From positions 1 to 20,066 of the forward strand of contig VGMA01000010.1 of the NCBI GenBank assembly GCA_016866575.1: a stretch of 20,066 nucleotides of DNA. The letters are read 5' to 3'. Under the pieces are notes generated by a model. It had not been told where the DNA came from, did not search any database, and saw nothing but the letters and a program-made list of their open reading frames with translations. Origin of the DNA: Chlamydiota bacterium (GTDB lineage: Bacteria > Chlamydiota > Chlamydiia > Chlamydiales > VGMA01). Positions 1 to 7,707 of this stretch are shown one piece after another; position 1 is the first letter of the stretch; each line of letters begins with the position of its first letter. Both the position numbers and the translations under genes were made by a program.

Positions 1-693
1 ACTATGCGTCGTGAAGGTTTCGAATTTGCTATCTCTAAACCAAGAGTTATTTTTAAAGAAAATGAAGGGCAAAAGCTCGAACCTTTTGAAATGGCTCATA
101 TTGAAGTTAAAGAAGAATTTTCAGGTGGAATCATCGAGGAACTTTCAAAAAGAAAGGGAGACCTTGTTCTTCTTGAGACAAACGAACATGGAATCACTAC
201 ACTGCAGTTCCGTATTCCTACTCGCGGTTTGATGGGATTCCGCAACGAATTCCTTACAAGAACCAAAGGTGAAGGGATTTTAACTTCAATGTTCGAAAGC
301 TATCTACCTTTTAAAGGAGAAATCCCAGCCCGTCCAAACGGTGCTATGATTTCTAGCGCAACCGGCAAATGCACAGGCTACTCTCTTTTCAATCTTCAAG
401 ATAGAGGAGTTTTGTTTGTTGGGCCTACAGATGATGTTTATGAAGGGATGATCGTTGGAGAGCATAGCAGAGACAACGACCTAGTAGTCAACGTTACTAA
501 GGAAAAACAACTAACTAACGTTAGATCTTCAGGAAACGATGAAAACATCGTTCTTACCCCTGCAAGACGTTTCTCCCTAGAACAAGCTATCGACTTTATC
601 GAAGCTGATGAACTGATTGAAATCACACCGAAATCAATCCGTATCCGTAAGCGCGAACTTAAAGAAGTTGATCGCAAGAGAAAGCGTGTTTAA
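1..693 (+). CDS. typA: TypA/BipA ribosome-associated GTPase, C-terminal part (5' end outside window)
   Basis: This is the last 230 or so residues of a translational GTPase of the TypA/BipA family (usual length about 600). The GTPase domain lies upstream of the window, and the reading frame is open from base 1, so the first ATG at 4 is an internal methionine. The visible part matches the conserved TypA tail: MRREGFE at the start, the IPTRGLMGFRNEF segment, an FNLQDRG motif, the SRDNDLVVN and LTNVRSSG stretches, and the closing ITPKSIRIRKR segment. The protein binds the ribosome and assists translation and subunit assembly under stress. The gene ends at TAA 691-693 and faces the Inc-like gene across a shared terminator. 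Nothing looks broken in the visible portion. Confidence 0.95.
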   Translation, partial: TMRREGFEFAISKPRVIFKENEGQKLEPFEMAHIEVKEEFSGGIIEELSKRKGDLVLLETNEHGITTLQFRIPTRGLMGFRNEFLTRTKGEGILTSMFESYLPFKGEIPARPNGAMISSATGKCTGYSLFNLQDRGVLFVGPTDDVYEGMIVGEHSRDNDLVVNVTKEKQLTNVRSSGNDENIVLTPARRFSLEQAIDFIEADELIEITPKSIRIRKRELKEVDRKRKRV

Positions 694-719
694 AAACACC
701 TGGCTACATGAAAAAAGCA

Positions 720-754
720 AAAAAGCCTTTTCCTATGGAAAAGGCTTTTTCTTT
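720..754. terminator. Bidirectional intrinsic terminator between typA and the Inc-like gene
   Basis: A 14-bp perfect inverted repeat (720-733 pairing with 737-750, three-base loop TAT) ends in a T-rich run on the plus strand and is preceded by an A-run (711-716) that gives a U-tract on the minus strand. It sits between two convergent genes, so it probably stops transcription from both sides. Confidence 0.85.
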
Positions 755-769
755 GGGTTAGATAAAGGT

Positions 770-1828
770 CTATTTGTTTGCTAGACTCCATCTTTTTTTA
801 GCAGCTTTTGCCTTTTCTTCTTCAGCCTTTACAACTTCTATTATCTGGGCATAAACATCGGGATCATTTTTTTGAAATTTTTCCATTACACGCTTGAGAT
901 GGTCAATTTTCCTTGCTTTTATCTGGTGAGAGAAAGTCAATGCGATTTCTAGACCTTCTCTATTTTTTCTTTCTTTAGTGAGCTCGTCTGCAAGAGCTTG
1001 AAGCTTTTCTGTCATGCTCGTTTGGCGCTTTAAAAGATCTTCTTGTTCTTGCTGCATCCTTAACTCAAATTCTTCTTCTCTTTTATGGAGCTCTTCTTCT
1101 TTTTGCTGCGTCTTGATGAAATCAGCTAAAGTTCCTGAAAAACGCATTTGGACTTGAGATAGCTGATCTCTTTCCTTAGAAAGGGCGACAATTTGAGATT
1201 CTTGCTCTCTATTCAGTTTTGCGTGCTCATTATTGGCATCTTCTAAATCTTTGATTAATAAAGATTGCTTGTCTATTTGATCTGCTTGTGTTTGATTGAG
1301 ATTTCTTTGGAGGTTTAGATTTCGCTCAAAATCGCTATTTGCTGACTGTAGGTGTTGGATCTGATTTGCTTGCTGCTGATTGAGTCTTTCGTGATCTTCA
1401 TTTGCCGATGTCATTAAATCGATTTGCGTTCTTTGCTCTTCTAACTGCTCTTCCATTCGCGTATTTAGCTCTTTATAGTTATCATTTTCTGCTGCAAATA
1501 CCGCAATTTGCTCACCAAGAGATAATAGAGTTGAGCAATACATGCTAATTCCCATAGCCTTGGCCCCTTCTATTACAAGAGCTATACCTGCACCTATAAA
1601 AAAAGGTGAATAATTGATAACGGTTCCAAAAATAATCGAAGCTATACCAGCTATAATGACTAAACCATCTGTTATCTCTGAGACCAACAAACAAATCTGA
1701 TAACAAGACCAAGGTTTTGGTCCAGCTTGCTCTGCATCGGAACTTTCCAATCTTTGAGAATTTTGCATCTCTATATCATTACCTATCCCTACCGCGCCTA
1801 CTGCAACGGCTGTTCCTATCACGCTCAT
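770..1828 (-). CDS. Inc-like inclusion membrane protein candidate with long coiled coil
   Basis: The product is 352 residues. Residues about 42-99 hold two long hydrophobic stretches (about 55-72 and 75-98) separated by a short NYSP turn. This bilobed arrangement is the hallmark of chlamydial Inc proteins, which are type III secreted and inserted in the inclusion membrane. From about residue 112 to the C-terminus the chain is rich in Q, E, K, N and L with coiled-coil character. Within it a motif of the form (E/A)N....(K/R)LN...Q..QI recurs at about 114, 142, 163 and 198. The tail is very lysine-rich (about 334-346). There is no classical signal peptide. An AAGAAGG ribosome-binding site lies just before the ATG at 1828. 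The family assignment rests on architecture only, not on recognised homology; a different membrane-anchored coiled-coil protein is possible. It is monocistronic and divergent from menG. Confidence 0.7.
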   Translation of the reverse strand: MSVIGTAVAVGAVGIGNDIEMQNSQRLESSDAEQAGPKPWSCYQICLLVSEITDGLVIIAGIASIIFGTVINYSPFFIGAGIALVIEGAKAMGISMYCSTLLSLGEQIAVFAAENDNYKELNTRMEEQLEEQRTQIDLMTSANEDHERLNQQQANQIQHLQSANSDFERNLNLQRNLNQTQADQIDKQSLLIKDLEDANNEHAKLNREQESQIVALSKERDQLSQVQMRFSGTLADFIKTQQKEEELHKREEEFELRMQQEQEDLLKRQTSMTEKLQALADELTKERKNREGLEIALTFSHQIKARKIDHLKRVMEKFQKNDPDVYAQIIEVVKAEEEKAKAAKKRWSLANK

Positions 1829-1841
1829 AGCTACCTTCTTG

Positions 1842-1871
1842 TTGACTTCTGTCTTAATCTCGTGTTAATAT
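1842..1871 (+). promoter_or_regulatory. Candidate promoter for the menGFDHB operon
   Basis: TTGACT (1842-1847) is followed after 18 bp by TAATAT (1866-1871). Transcription would begin near 1878, only about 11 nt before the menG ATG at 1889, where no Shine-Dalgarno sequence is visible. The same AT-rich strip must also serve the divergent Inc-like gene, for which a weaker minus-strand pair (TTTTCA at 1890-1895, TATATT at 1867-1872) can be drawn. Confidence 0.45.
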
Positions 1872-1888
1872 AAAAATATATTATTACT

Positions 1889-2596
1889 ATGAAAAATTTT
1901 AAGTCAAGATTTGGTAAAGAAACTGTTGGGGAGATGTTCAACAAAATTGCCCCAAACTACGATGTACTCAATCGCATTTTTTCTTTTGGCATCGATCTCT
2001 ATTGGAGAAAAAAAATGGCCAAAATGATGACTCCCCCCTCTGAATACTTAGACATAGCCTGTGGTACTGGAGATCAAATTTTAGCTGTTTATAAACGGCA
2101 TCATCCAACGCTAGCTAAAATTGTTGGGGTTGATATCGCTGAAAATATGCTTGGATTTGCGAAAACAAAAGTGCCTAAAGAGGTGATTTTGATGCATGAA
2201 AATGCATTGAATCTTCCATTTTCCTCATCAAGTTTTGATGCAATTACCATTTCTTTTGGTATTAGAAATCTTCCAGATCTTTCTATTGCTCTTCAGGAAA
2301 TGAAACGGGTGCTAAAGCCAGGCGGAAAACTCTACATACTTGAATTTTCTCTACCTAAAAATACCTTAATTCGAGCTTTTCATTTGTTTTATCTGCGTCA
2401 TGTAATCCCTGTTTTAGGAAGGTGGTTATCAAAAGATCAAAAAGCATATCGATATCTTAATGAAACAATCGAAGAGTTTCCTTACGGTAAGGCTTTATGT
2501 GATCTTCTAAAAGAAGAGGGTTTTGTGTTGCCTCACTATGTTCCTTTGACGTTTGGTATAGCTAATGTCTACATATCCTCAACTGTATTGGTATAA
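1889..2596 (+). CDS. menG: Demethylmenaquinone methyltransferase (MenG/UbiE family)
   Basis: SAM-dependent C-methyltransferase that converts demethylmenaquinone to menaquinone, the last step of the pathway. The 235-residue length is typical. The family N-terminal signature APNYDVLNRIFSFGIDLYW is at residues 21-39, with D where the usual pattern has H. SAM-binding motif I (LDIACGTGD, 54-62) is followed by an acidic VD pair at 81-82, and the second UbiE signature RVLKPGGKLYILEFS is intact in the second half. It is the first gene of an overlapping operon; its 3' end overlaps menF by 32 bp. No ribosome-binding site is seen before the ATG, so initiation may be on a short-leader or leaderless transcript. 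With the rest of the men pathway adjacent, menaquinone rather than ubiquinone is the likely product. Confidence 0.93.
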   Translation: MKNFKSRFGKETVGEMFNKIAPNYDVLNRIFSFGIDLYWRKKMAKMMTPPSEYLDIACGTGDQILAVYKRHHPTLAKIVGVDIAENMLGFAKTKVPKEVILMHENALNLPFSSSSFDAITISFGIRNLPDLSIALQEMKRVLKPGGKLYILEFSLPKNTLIRAFHLFYLRHVIPVLGRWLSKDQKAYRYLNETIEEFPYGKALCDLLKEEGFVLPHYVPLTFGIANVYISSTVLV

Positions 2597-3545
2597 TCCT
2601 GAAGATGATTTTTTTCTTTTTGCAAAAGGATCATCTCAAGAATCGAGCTGGAAAATTTCTTTCAGAGATTTTTTAGATAAAGAACGCAAGACTTCTCTTT
2701 GGGATCCATTTCCTAAGAATTACAGTTTTTTTCCAGCTGAAATCTCAACTACAAAAATGGATATGCCTATTTTGCAAGATAACTATGCAATACAGATGCA
2801 CAATCCTGAATATAGTTTATGGGAAAATCATGTAAATTCGGCACTTGATTGCATAGATCAGAATCTTTTACAAAAAGTAGTTCTTGCTCGGATGACAAAA
2901 GCTCATGGGAGCTATTATTTTGGTAAAGCTCCAGAAAAAGGGATTTCTTTTGCCCTACTTTGGGATGATGACCACATTTTTCTTGGAACAACTCCAGAGA
3001 CGCTTTTTAAGCGCAAAGGCTCAATTCTTTTTACTGAAGCTGTCGCTGGAACAAGAAGTATTTATGCCAAGCCTGAAGAGCTTTTAGAAAGTAAAAAAGA
3101 TCTCCATGAATTTCTATTTGTAAGGGATACCATAGTAGAAAAGCTAAGATCGGTGTCTAAGAGAATCATTTTCGATGAAAAACCTAAAATCAAAAAGACT
3201 GCTACTTTACAACATTTATGGTCTTCAATCGAAGTACATCTTTTAGATAATATCTCCGATGAAATTTTACTAGATCTTCTTCACCCAACTCCTGCAGTAG
3301 CAGGTGTGCCCGAAATTGCTGCGAAAAACTTTATTTATGAAAAAGAATCTTTTGACCGAGGACTTTACGCAGCCCCTATTGGCATTAGTCTAGGCGATTT
3401 TTCTCATTATATTGTAGCCATTCGCAGTGCCTTAATTAAAGAAAAAAAGGTGCATCTTTTTGCAGGAACTGGTATCGTGGCGCTCTCGCATTCGGAATTA
3501 GAGTGGGAAGAGCTTAATGGTAAAATCAACAGATCTTTGCAATGA
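2565..3545 (+). CDS. menF: Isochorismate synthase (MenF), short form
   Basis: Converts chorismate to isochorismate, the committed step into the menaquinone pathway. It belongs to the chorismate-binding (MST) enzyme family. The general-base lysine lies in LLQKVVLAR (K104). The GTTPETLF and TEAVAGT segments and the HPTPAVAGVP, FDRGLYAAPIG and FAGTGIV...SELEWEE motifs follow in the normal order, so the catalytic core is complete. At 326 residues it is about 100 shorter than typical MenF (around 430). The loss is all at the N-terminus, since the lysine equivalent in E. coli is K190 from memory. The ATG at 2565 lies inside menG (32 bp overlap) with only a weak ribosome-binding site, suggesting translational coupling. 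The 3' end overlaps menD by 29 bp. Isochorismate would be handed to MenD, its neighbour; a salicylate-type role is unlikely in this context. Confidence 0.92.
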   Translation: MSTYPQLYWYNPEDDFFLFAKGSSQESSWKISFRDFLDKERKTSLWDPFPKNYSFFPAEISTTKMDMPILQDNYAIQMHNPEYSLWENHVNSALDCIDQNLLQKVVLARMTKAHGSYYFGKAPEKGISFALLWDDDHIFLGTTPETLFKRKGSILFTEAVAGTRSIYAKPEELLESKKDLHEFLFVRDTIVEKLRSVSKRIIFDEKPKIKKTATLQHLWSSIEVHLLDNISDEILLDLLHPTPAVAGVPEIAAKNFIYEKESFDRGLYAAPIGISLGDFSHYIVAIRSALIKEKKVHLFAGTGIVALSHSELEWEELNGKINRSLQ

Positions 3546-5280
3546 AGAATGGTCACATGCTCTAATTAAAGAACTTGTGCATCAAGAAATCCGAGACTAT
3601 TTTATCGCGATTGGTTCTCGATCAACTCCTCTTATTCTTGCCGCAGAAAGAAATCCTCTAACTAGAACGCACATCCATTTTGATGAAAGAGGACTTGCGT
3701 TTGCTGCTTTAGGATTCGCTAGAGCAAAAAAAAAGCCTGCTGCAATAATTGTTACTTCCGGTACTGCAGTAGCTAATCTTTATCCTGCAATCGTAGAAGC
3801 GTGCATGGATGAAGTCCCTCTCTTGATCTTAGCGGCGGATCGCCCTTTTGAACTTTTGCAAGTAGGAAGTGAGCAGGCCATTGATCAGATCAAAATGTTT
3901 GGCTCGTATCTTAAGGGAGAATGGATTTTACCAGCTCCTAGTTCTGATGTTCCTATTGATTTTGTAAGAAGTATTGCAGCAAAAGCCTCGCATCAAACGC
4001 TTTTACCAAGACCTGGCCCTGTGATGATCAACTGCATGTACAAAAAACCTCTCTCTCTTGATCAGCCTTATACACCCCCTACCACGCTAGCACCACAAAC
4101 CACCTATCTTCCTACCAGTCAAGAACCTTCAGATTCATCTTTAAAATTACTAGCCGATCTATTCTCACAGCACGAAAAAGGGATGATTATCGCGGGTAAG
4201 CTAGATGAAGGTGATCAGCTAGAAGAAATTTTTACCCTTTCATTAAAGCTTCAGTGGCCTATTTTTGCAGATCCTACTTCGAATCTACGCAATATTGGAA
4301 GATCAAGCTCTTCAATTCCTTATTTCAATTCCATCTTAAAAAATACCGACGCTAAGAAAACTTTGCAGCCTACAATAGTTTTGCACGTAGGAGATAAATA
4401 CGTTTCCACACATTTGCAAGAATGGATTGCAAGTGTTCCTGTTAAAGCTTATGTCCATGTTTCTTCCCATAAAACTGTCGATCCTTACCACCAGGTTTCT
4501 CATCGTTTAGAGTGCAGTCCCTCTTTATTTGCTAAAAGGATTTTGCCTAATTTAAAAGGGATGCCTCCTAGCTTATGGCTTGGCATGTGGAAAGAACATT
4601 CTCTTAGAGCTGAAGAGTACGTGAATGACTTCTTTGAAGAGACCGAAAAATTGCAAGAACCTATTTTGCTCCATTTGCTAGGCAATTTAGCACGATCTGA
4701 TATGCATTTTTTCTTTGGAACTTCTTTACCAATACGTTATGCAGATGGATACTTTTATCCTAGAGATAGCGCTGGAAGGGTCTTTGCTACAAGAGGTGCA
4801 TCAGGGATCGATGGAAACATAGCGCAAGCTATTGGTATTACAAAAGCATTAGATGTTCCAATGATCTGTGTAATAGGAGATCAGACTTTTTTGCACGATG
4901 TCAACTCTCTTGCTATGCTCACAAATAGCTCGCTCTCCTTTACCCTTGTAGTCCTCAATAACTTCGGCAGCGGCATTTTTTCATTTTTGCCTATTTCTAA
5001 ACAAAAAGATGTCTTTGAAAAGTGTTTCACTGCTCCTCACAGTTTTGAAGTTTCCCACTTTGCTAAAGCCTTTTCTATCGAATACGCTAAAGTAGAAACA
5101 CCTCATGAGTTCACAGAAATTATGAAAAATGCGCGCACAAGAAAAAGCCCCCTCATTTTAGAATTTTTCTCTGATGTGGAAAAAAATCATGAGTACCTTT
5201 TATCTATCGACACCTATTTGAGTAAAGAGCTAAAAACAAAATCTTCTTTAAGAACATTCTATCGCGATCTGCTCAAATGA
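3517..5280 (+). CDS. menD: 2-succinyl-5-enolpyruvyl-6-hydroxy-3-cyclohexene-1-carboxylate synthase (MenD)
   Basis: ThDP-dependent enzyme that joins isochorismate and 2-oxoglutarate to form SEPHCHC. The product is 587 residues, close to the family length. N-terminal signatures include GSRSTPL (33-39), DERGLAFAALG with the ThDP-activating glutamate E57, and VTSGTAVANLYPA (79-91). The C-terminal ThDP/Mg motif runs GDQTFLHDVNSL through VVLNNFGSGIFSFLPI at roughly 453-490. The canonical NNxGGGIFSFLP reads NNFGSGIFSFLP here, a mild change. The ATG at 3517 lies inside menF and is preceded by a GGGAAGAG ribosome-binding site (3505-3512). The stop overlaps the menH start as ATGA. All functional regions are present. 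Confidence 0.95.
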   Translation: MVKSTDLCNEEWSHALIKELVHQEIRDYFIAIGSRSTPLILAAERNPLTRTHIHFDERGLAFAALGFARAKKKPAAIIVTSGTAVANLYPAIVEACMDEVPLLILAADRPFELLQVGSEQAIDQIKMFGSYLKGEWILPAPSSDVPIDFVRSIAAKASHQTLLPRPGPVMINCMYKKPLSLDQPYTPPTTLAPQTTYLPTSQEPSDSSLKLLADLFSQHEKGMIIAGKLDEGDQLEEIFTLSLKLQWPIFADPTSNLRNIGRSSSSIPYFNSILKNTDAKKTLQPTIVLHVGDKYVSTHLQEWIASVPVKAYVHVSSHKTVDPYHQVSHRLECSPSLFAKRILPNLKGMPPSLWLGMWKEHSLRAEEYVNDFFEETEKLQEPILLHLLGNLARSDMHFFFGTSLPIRYADGYFYPRDSAGRVFATRGASGIDGNIAQAIGITKALDVPMICVIGDQTFLHDVNSLAMLTNSSLSFTLVVLNNFGSGIFSFLPISKQKDVFEKCFTAPHSFEVSHFAKAFSIEYAKVETPHEFTEIMKNARTRKSPLILEFFSDVEKNHEYLLSIDTYLSKELKTKSSLRTFYRDLLK

Positions 5281-5876
5281 AGCTCGTGTTTCTACACGGA
5301 TTTTTAGGCCATGATTCGGACTGGGACGAAGTGATCAAAAATCTTTCTAGTCATCATGAATGCCGATTTTCACCAAAAAAAACAAACGATGTGCTTATCG
5401 GATATTCGATGGGTGGGCGCATTGCTATGCAAATAGAGTCTAAAAAACTCATTTTGATCGGATCTCACCCCGGTTTAGTATTAGACGCAGAGCGGCAGGA
5501 AAGAATGCGTTTCGAAAATCACTGGCTTAGCTTTCTTGAGCAAAATTCAGTAGAGGCATTTTTAAACAAATGGTACGAGCAGCCTTTATTTAAGGGTCTA
5601 TCGATTCCTAAGATCCGCTTTTCTCTTACTAAAGAAGACATCAGAGAATCCTTTTTAAAGCACAGCATTCTAAAACAGCCTTCGATGTGGGATCGCCTCC
5701 CCTCTTCTTTTTTGTACATTGCTGGAGCGAATGATCAAAAATACTCTTTGATCGCAAAAAAATTAGCCTTATTATATCCGAACGCTAAAGTTGCCTTTGT
5801 AGAAGGGGCTTCTCACGCTGTTCACATAGAAAAACCTAAAATAGTAGCCCATCTTATCGAGGAGTTCATATGCTGA
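5277..5876 (+). CDS. menH: SHCHC synthase (MenH), compact alpha/beta-hydrolase
   Basis: Alpha/beta-hydrolase-fold enzyme expected to eliminate pyruvate from SEPHCHC to give SHCHC. The HGFLG oxyanion motif is at 7-11. The nucleophile elbow GYSMGGR (42-48, S44) matches the GYSLGGR of E. coli MenH, including the substrate-binding Tyr and Arg. The acid is probably D153 (AGANDQKY) and the base H180 (GASHAVH). A KWYEQPLF segment (98-105) matches a MenH-specific region. At 199 residues it is 50 or more shorter than usual. Only about 30 residues separate HGFLG from GYSMGG, where about 65-70 are normal, so the strand bearing the usual DLPGHG motif is missing. The DNA offers no space for a frameshift to explain this. 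The start overlaps the menD stop (ATGA), and a strong ribosome-binding site near the 3' end serves menB. Confidence 0.88.
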   Translation: MKLVFLHGFLGHDSDWDEVIKNLSSHHECRFSPKKTNDVLIGYSMGGRIAMQIESKKLILIGSHPGLVLDAERQERMRFENHWLSFLEQNSVEAFLNKWYEQPLFKGLSIPKIRFSLTKEDIRESFLKHSILKQPSMWDRLPSSFLYIAGANDQKYSLIAKKLALLYPNAKVAFVEGASHAVHIEKPKIVAHLIEEFIC

Positions 5877-6703
5877 CAAAACAAGCCATCTTGTGGCAAC
5901 AAACAGAGCATCTATTTGAAGATATCCTTTATGAAAAAGCGGAAGGAATCGCAAAAATCACCATCAATAGACCAGAAGTTCACAATGCTTTTCGCCCTAA
6001 GACTGTAAAGGAAATGTCTTTTGCCTTAGAAGATGCACGCCAAGACACAGAAATCGGGGTGATTATTTTGACAGGTGCTGGCAATAAAGCCTTTTGTTCT
6101 GGAGGCGACCAAAAAGTACGAAAGCAGGCAGGATATGCTGATCTCGACGGAACAGAAAGCTTAAATGTGCTAGATTTTCAAAGACAAATCCGTACTTGTC
6201 CTAAACCTGTTGTTGCTATGGTTGCAGGTTACGCTATCGGAGGAGGCCATGTGCTGCATGTCATCTGCGATTTAACCATTGCTGCTGAAAACGCTATATT
6301 TGGACAAGTAGGTCCTAGAGTTGGCTCTTTTGACGGTGGACTTGGATCTAGCTATCTAGCAAGAATCGTTGGACAGAAAAAAGCTCGCGAGATCTGGTAT
6401 CTATGTAGACAATATAGTGCAAAAGAAGCTCTAGACATGGGGCTTATCAACACTGTAGTCCCTCTAGAAGAGCTTGAAGAAACTACAATTTCCTGGTGTA
6501 GACAAATTCTTAAACACTCTCCTTTAGCACTTAGATGTCTCAAATCCGCTCTTAACGCAGATTGCGATGGGGAGATGGGATTACAAGAACTTGCTGGTAA
6601 TGCGACACTTCTTTACTACATGTCTGAAGAAGCGAAGAAGGGTCATCAAGCTTATTTAGAAAAAAGAGCGCCAGATTTTTCTCAGTTCCCTAAAAGGGCC
6701 TAA
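5870..6703 (+). CDS. menB: 1,4-dihydroxy-2-naphthoyl-CoA synthase (MenB), type I
   Basis: Crotonase-superfamily enzyme that closes the ring of OSB-CoA to form DHNA-CoA. The product is 277 residues. Key segments are ITINRPEVHNAF (30-41), FCSGGDQ (75-81), AGYAIGGGH (119-127) and GQVGPRVGSFDGG (145-157), which carries the S153 and D155 counterparts of the E. coli catalytic residues. G148 marks the bicarbonate-dependent type I class, since type II enzymes have Asp there. The expected bicarbonate ligands Q146 and W176 are present, but the residue matching Thr155 of E. coli is V147. The ATG at 5870 overlaps menH by 7 bp and has a strong GAGGAG ribosome-binding site at 5859-5864. It is the last gene of the first men operon and is followed by a hairpin terminator. 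Confidence 0.95.
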   Translation: MLTKQAILWQQTEHLFEDILYEKAEGIAKITINRPEVHNAFRPKTVKEMSFALEDARQDTEIGVIILTGAGNKAFCSGGDQKVRKQAGYADLDGTESLNVLDFQRQIRTCPKPVVAMVAGYAIGGGHVLHVICDLTIAAENAIFGQVGPRVGSFDGGLGSSYLARIVGQKKAREIWYLCRQYSAKEALDMGLINTVVPLEELEETTISWCRQILKHSPLALRCLKSALNADCDGEMGLQELAGNATLLYYMSEEAKKGHQAYLEKRAPDFSQFPKRA

Positions 6704-6720
6704 CGATTTTTTAGTTGATC

Positions 6721-6755
6721 AAGGCAAGTGCTTATATACTCTTGCCTTTTCTTTT
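6721..6755. terminator. Terminator between menB and the convergent kinase-like gene
   Basis: An 8-bp inverted repeat, AAGGCAAG (6721-6728) with CTTGCCTT (6741-6748), has a 12-nt loop and is followed by a T-rich run to 6755. A run of A before the stem (about 6706-6711 read on the other strand) could serve minus-strand transcription less strongly. Confidence 0.6.
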
Positions 6756-7696
6756 CAGCTCACACCGTTGGGGTTAGATAGAACCGATTTTAAAGATAAG
6801 CGTCTTTGCTCTTTTTCATAACTATCGATTCTTTCTATGAGCATTTGTCTATCTCTTGAAGGAAAAAGCTTATTTCTAAATTCAAGAAGGCTTTGAGGAA
6901 ACTGTACTTCTTTAGCTTCTGGATATGCTCTTAAAACGAATCGGCAAACTTGCTTTAATTCTTTTCTACTGACTACATCTCCATACATTCTAAAAGCCCA
7001 TCCTAATATTCTCACATAATCTTTTGAAGCTAGATAATGACCGATAAGACCGTTCAAAAGAGGATCTAATGTGATTGAACTTCCAAAATCTATGATACAA
7101 ACACTGCCATCTTCTTTGATCATTACATTGTTTCTTTTGTAGCCAATGTCTCGATGGTAAATCCCTTTTTTATGCAAAGTTGCGATATGCTTTAAGAGTG
7201 TATTTTTGATGAGTAACACTTCTTCGCGGCTCAAATCTGCTTTGGCAATTTCAGGAACGTACTCCATACAAAAGGCATCAAATCCGACCCTGCCTATTAC
7301 TTTAGGAGCGATATTGAGCTCTTGTATTGAGTGAAGAATGCGATATTCATGCACAAGCTTCCAGATGGTTTTGACCCTTTTTTTCCATGAAGCCTTCCCT
7401 TTGACAAACTGCTTTACGATGATTTTTGTACCATCTTTTTGCGTTAAAGGATAGACAATGCAAGTGGCGTGTGTTCGAAGTAAAGATACAGGCTTTAACT
7501 CTATTTTCAAATCTTTGGCCTTATAGAAAACTACAAATTCGTAGCAAGTAAGAACAAAAAAATAGAGAGCGAAAACAAAAAAAAGCGCTATGATGGTTTT
7601 ACATATAAAACGGACTAGATGAGAAATTTTATTAAAGACTCTCAAGTGCTTCTTTTTTAGAAAACATGTATTATAGCTGGAGTTATCGAGATTCAT
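6755..7696 (-). CDS. Membrane-anchored protein-kinase-like protein, function unknown
   Basis: The product is 313 residues if the ATG at 7696 is used; an in-frame ATG at 7720 would add 8 residues but would run into the divergent menA start. A strongly hydrophobic segment at about 30-58 suggests one or two membrane passes. After it comes a kinase-fold region: an ATP-binding lysine (IVKQF, K95), a candidate helix-C glutamate (HEYRIL, E117), the catalytic loop HRDIGYKRNN (181-190) and the metal-binding DFG (203-205). The Asp-to-Asn distance in the loop is one or two residues longer than in HRDLKPEN-type kinases, and the glycine-rich loop is not obvious. This points to a divergent small-molecule or lipopolysaccharide-type (Kdo/WaaP/RIO-like) kinase as much as a Ser/Thr kinase. 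No ribosome-binding site is clear for either start. It lies antisense between the two men operons; no role in quinone synthesis can be claimed. Confidence 0.72.
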   Translation of the reverse strand: MNLDNSSYNTCFLKKKHLRVFNKISHLVRFICKTIIALFFVFALYFFVLTCYEFVVFYKAKDLKIELKPVSLLRTHATCIVYPLTQKDGTKIIVKQFVKGKASWKKRVKTIWKLVHEYRILHSIQELNIAPKVIGRVGFDAFCMEYVPEIAKADLSREEVLLIKNTLLKHIATLHKKGIYHRDIGYKRNNVMIKEDGSVCIIDFGSSITLDPLLNGLIGHYLASKDYVRILGWAFRMYGDVVSRKELKQVCRFVLRAYPEAKEVQFPQSLLEFRNKLFPSRDRQMLIERIDSYEKEQRRLSLKSVLSNPNGVS

Positions 7697-7701
7697 AGGA
7701 G
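7669..7701 (+). promoter_or_regulatory. Candidate -10 element and ribosome-binding site for menACE
   Basis: TATTAT (7669-7674) lies 33 bp before the menA ATG, within the 5' end of the opposing kinase-like gene, with no good -35 upstream. AGGAG (7697-7701) is a strong ribosome-binding site six bases before the ATG at 7708. The -10 is tentative; the ribosome-binding site is clear and fixes the menA start. Confidence 0.35.
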
Positions 7702-7707
7702 CTGAGT

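Noticed and set aside
5340..5400. Frameshift in menH hiding the missing segment
   Set aside because: The DNA between the two motifs is simply too short to encode the absent 40 residues in any frame.
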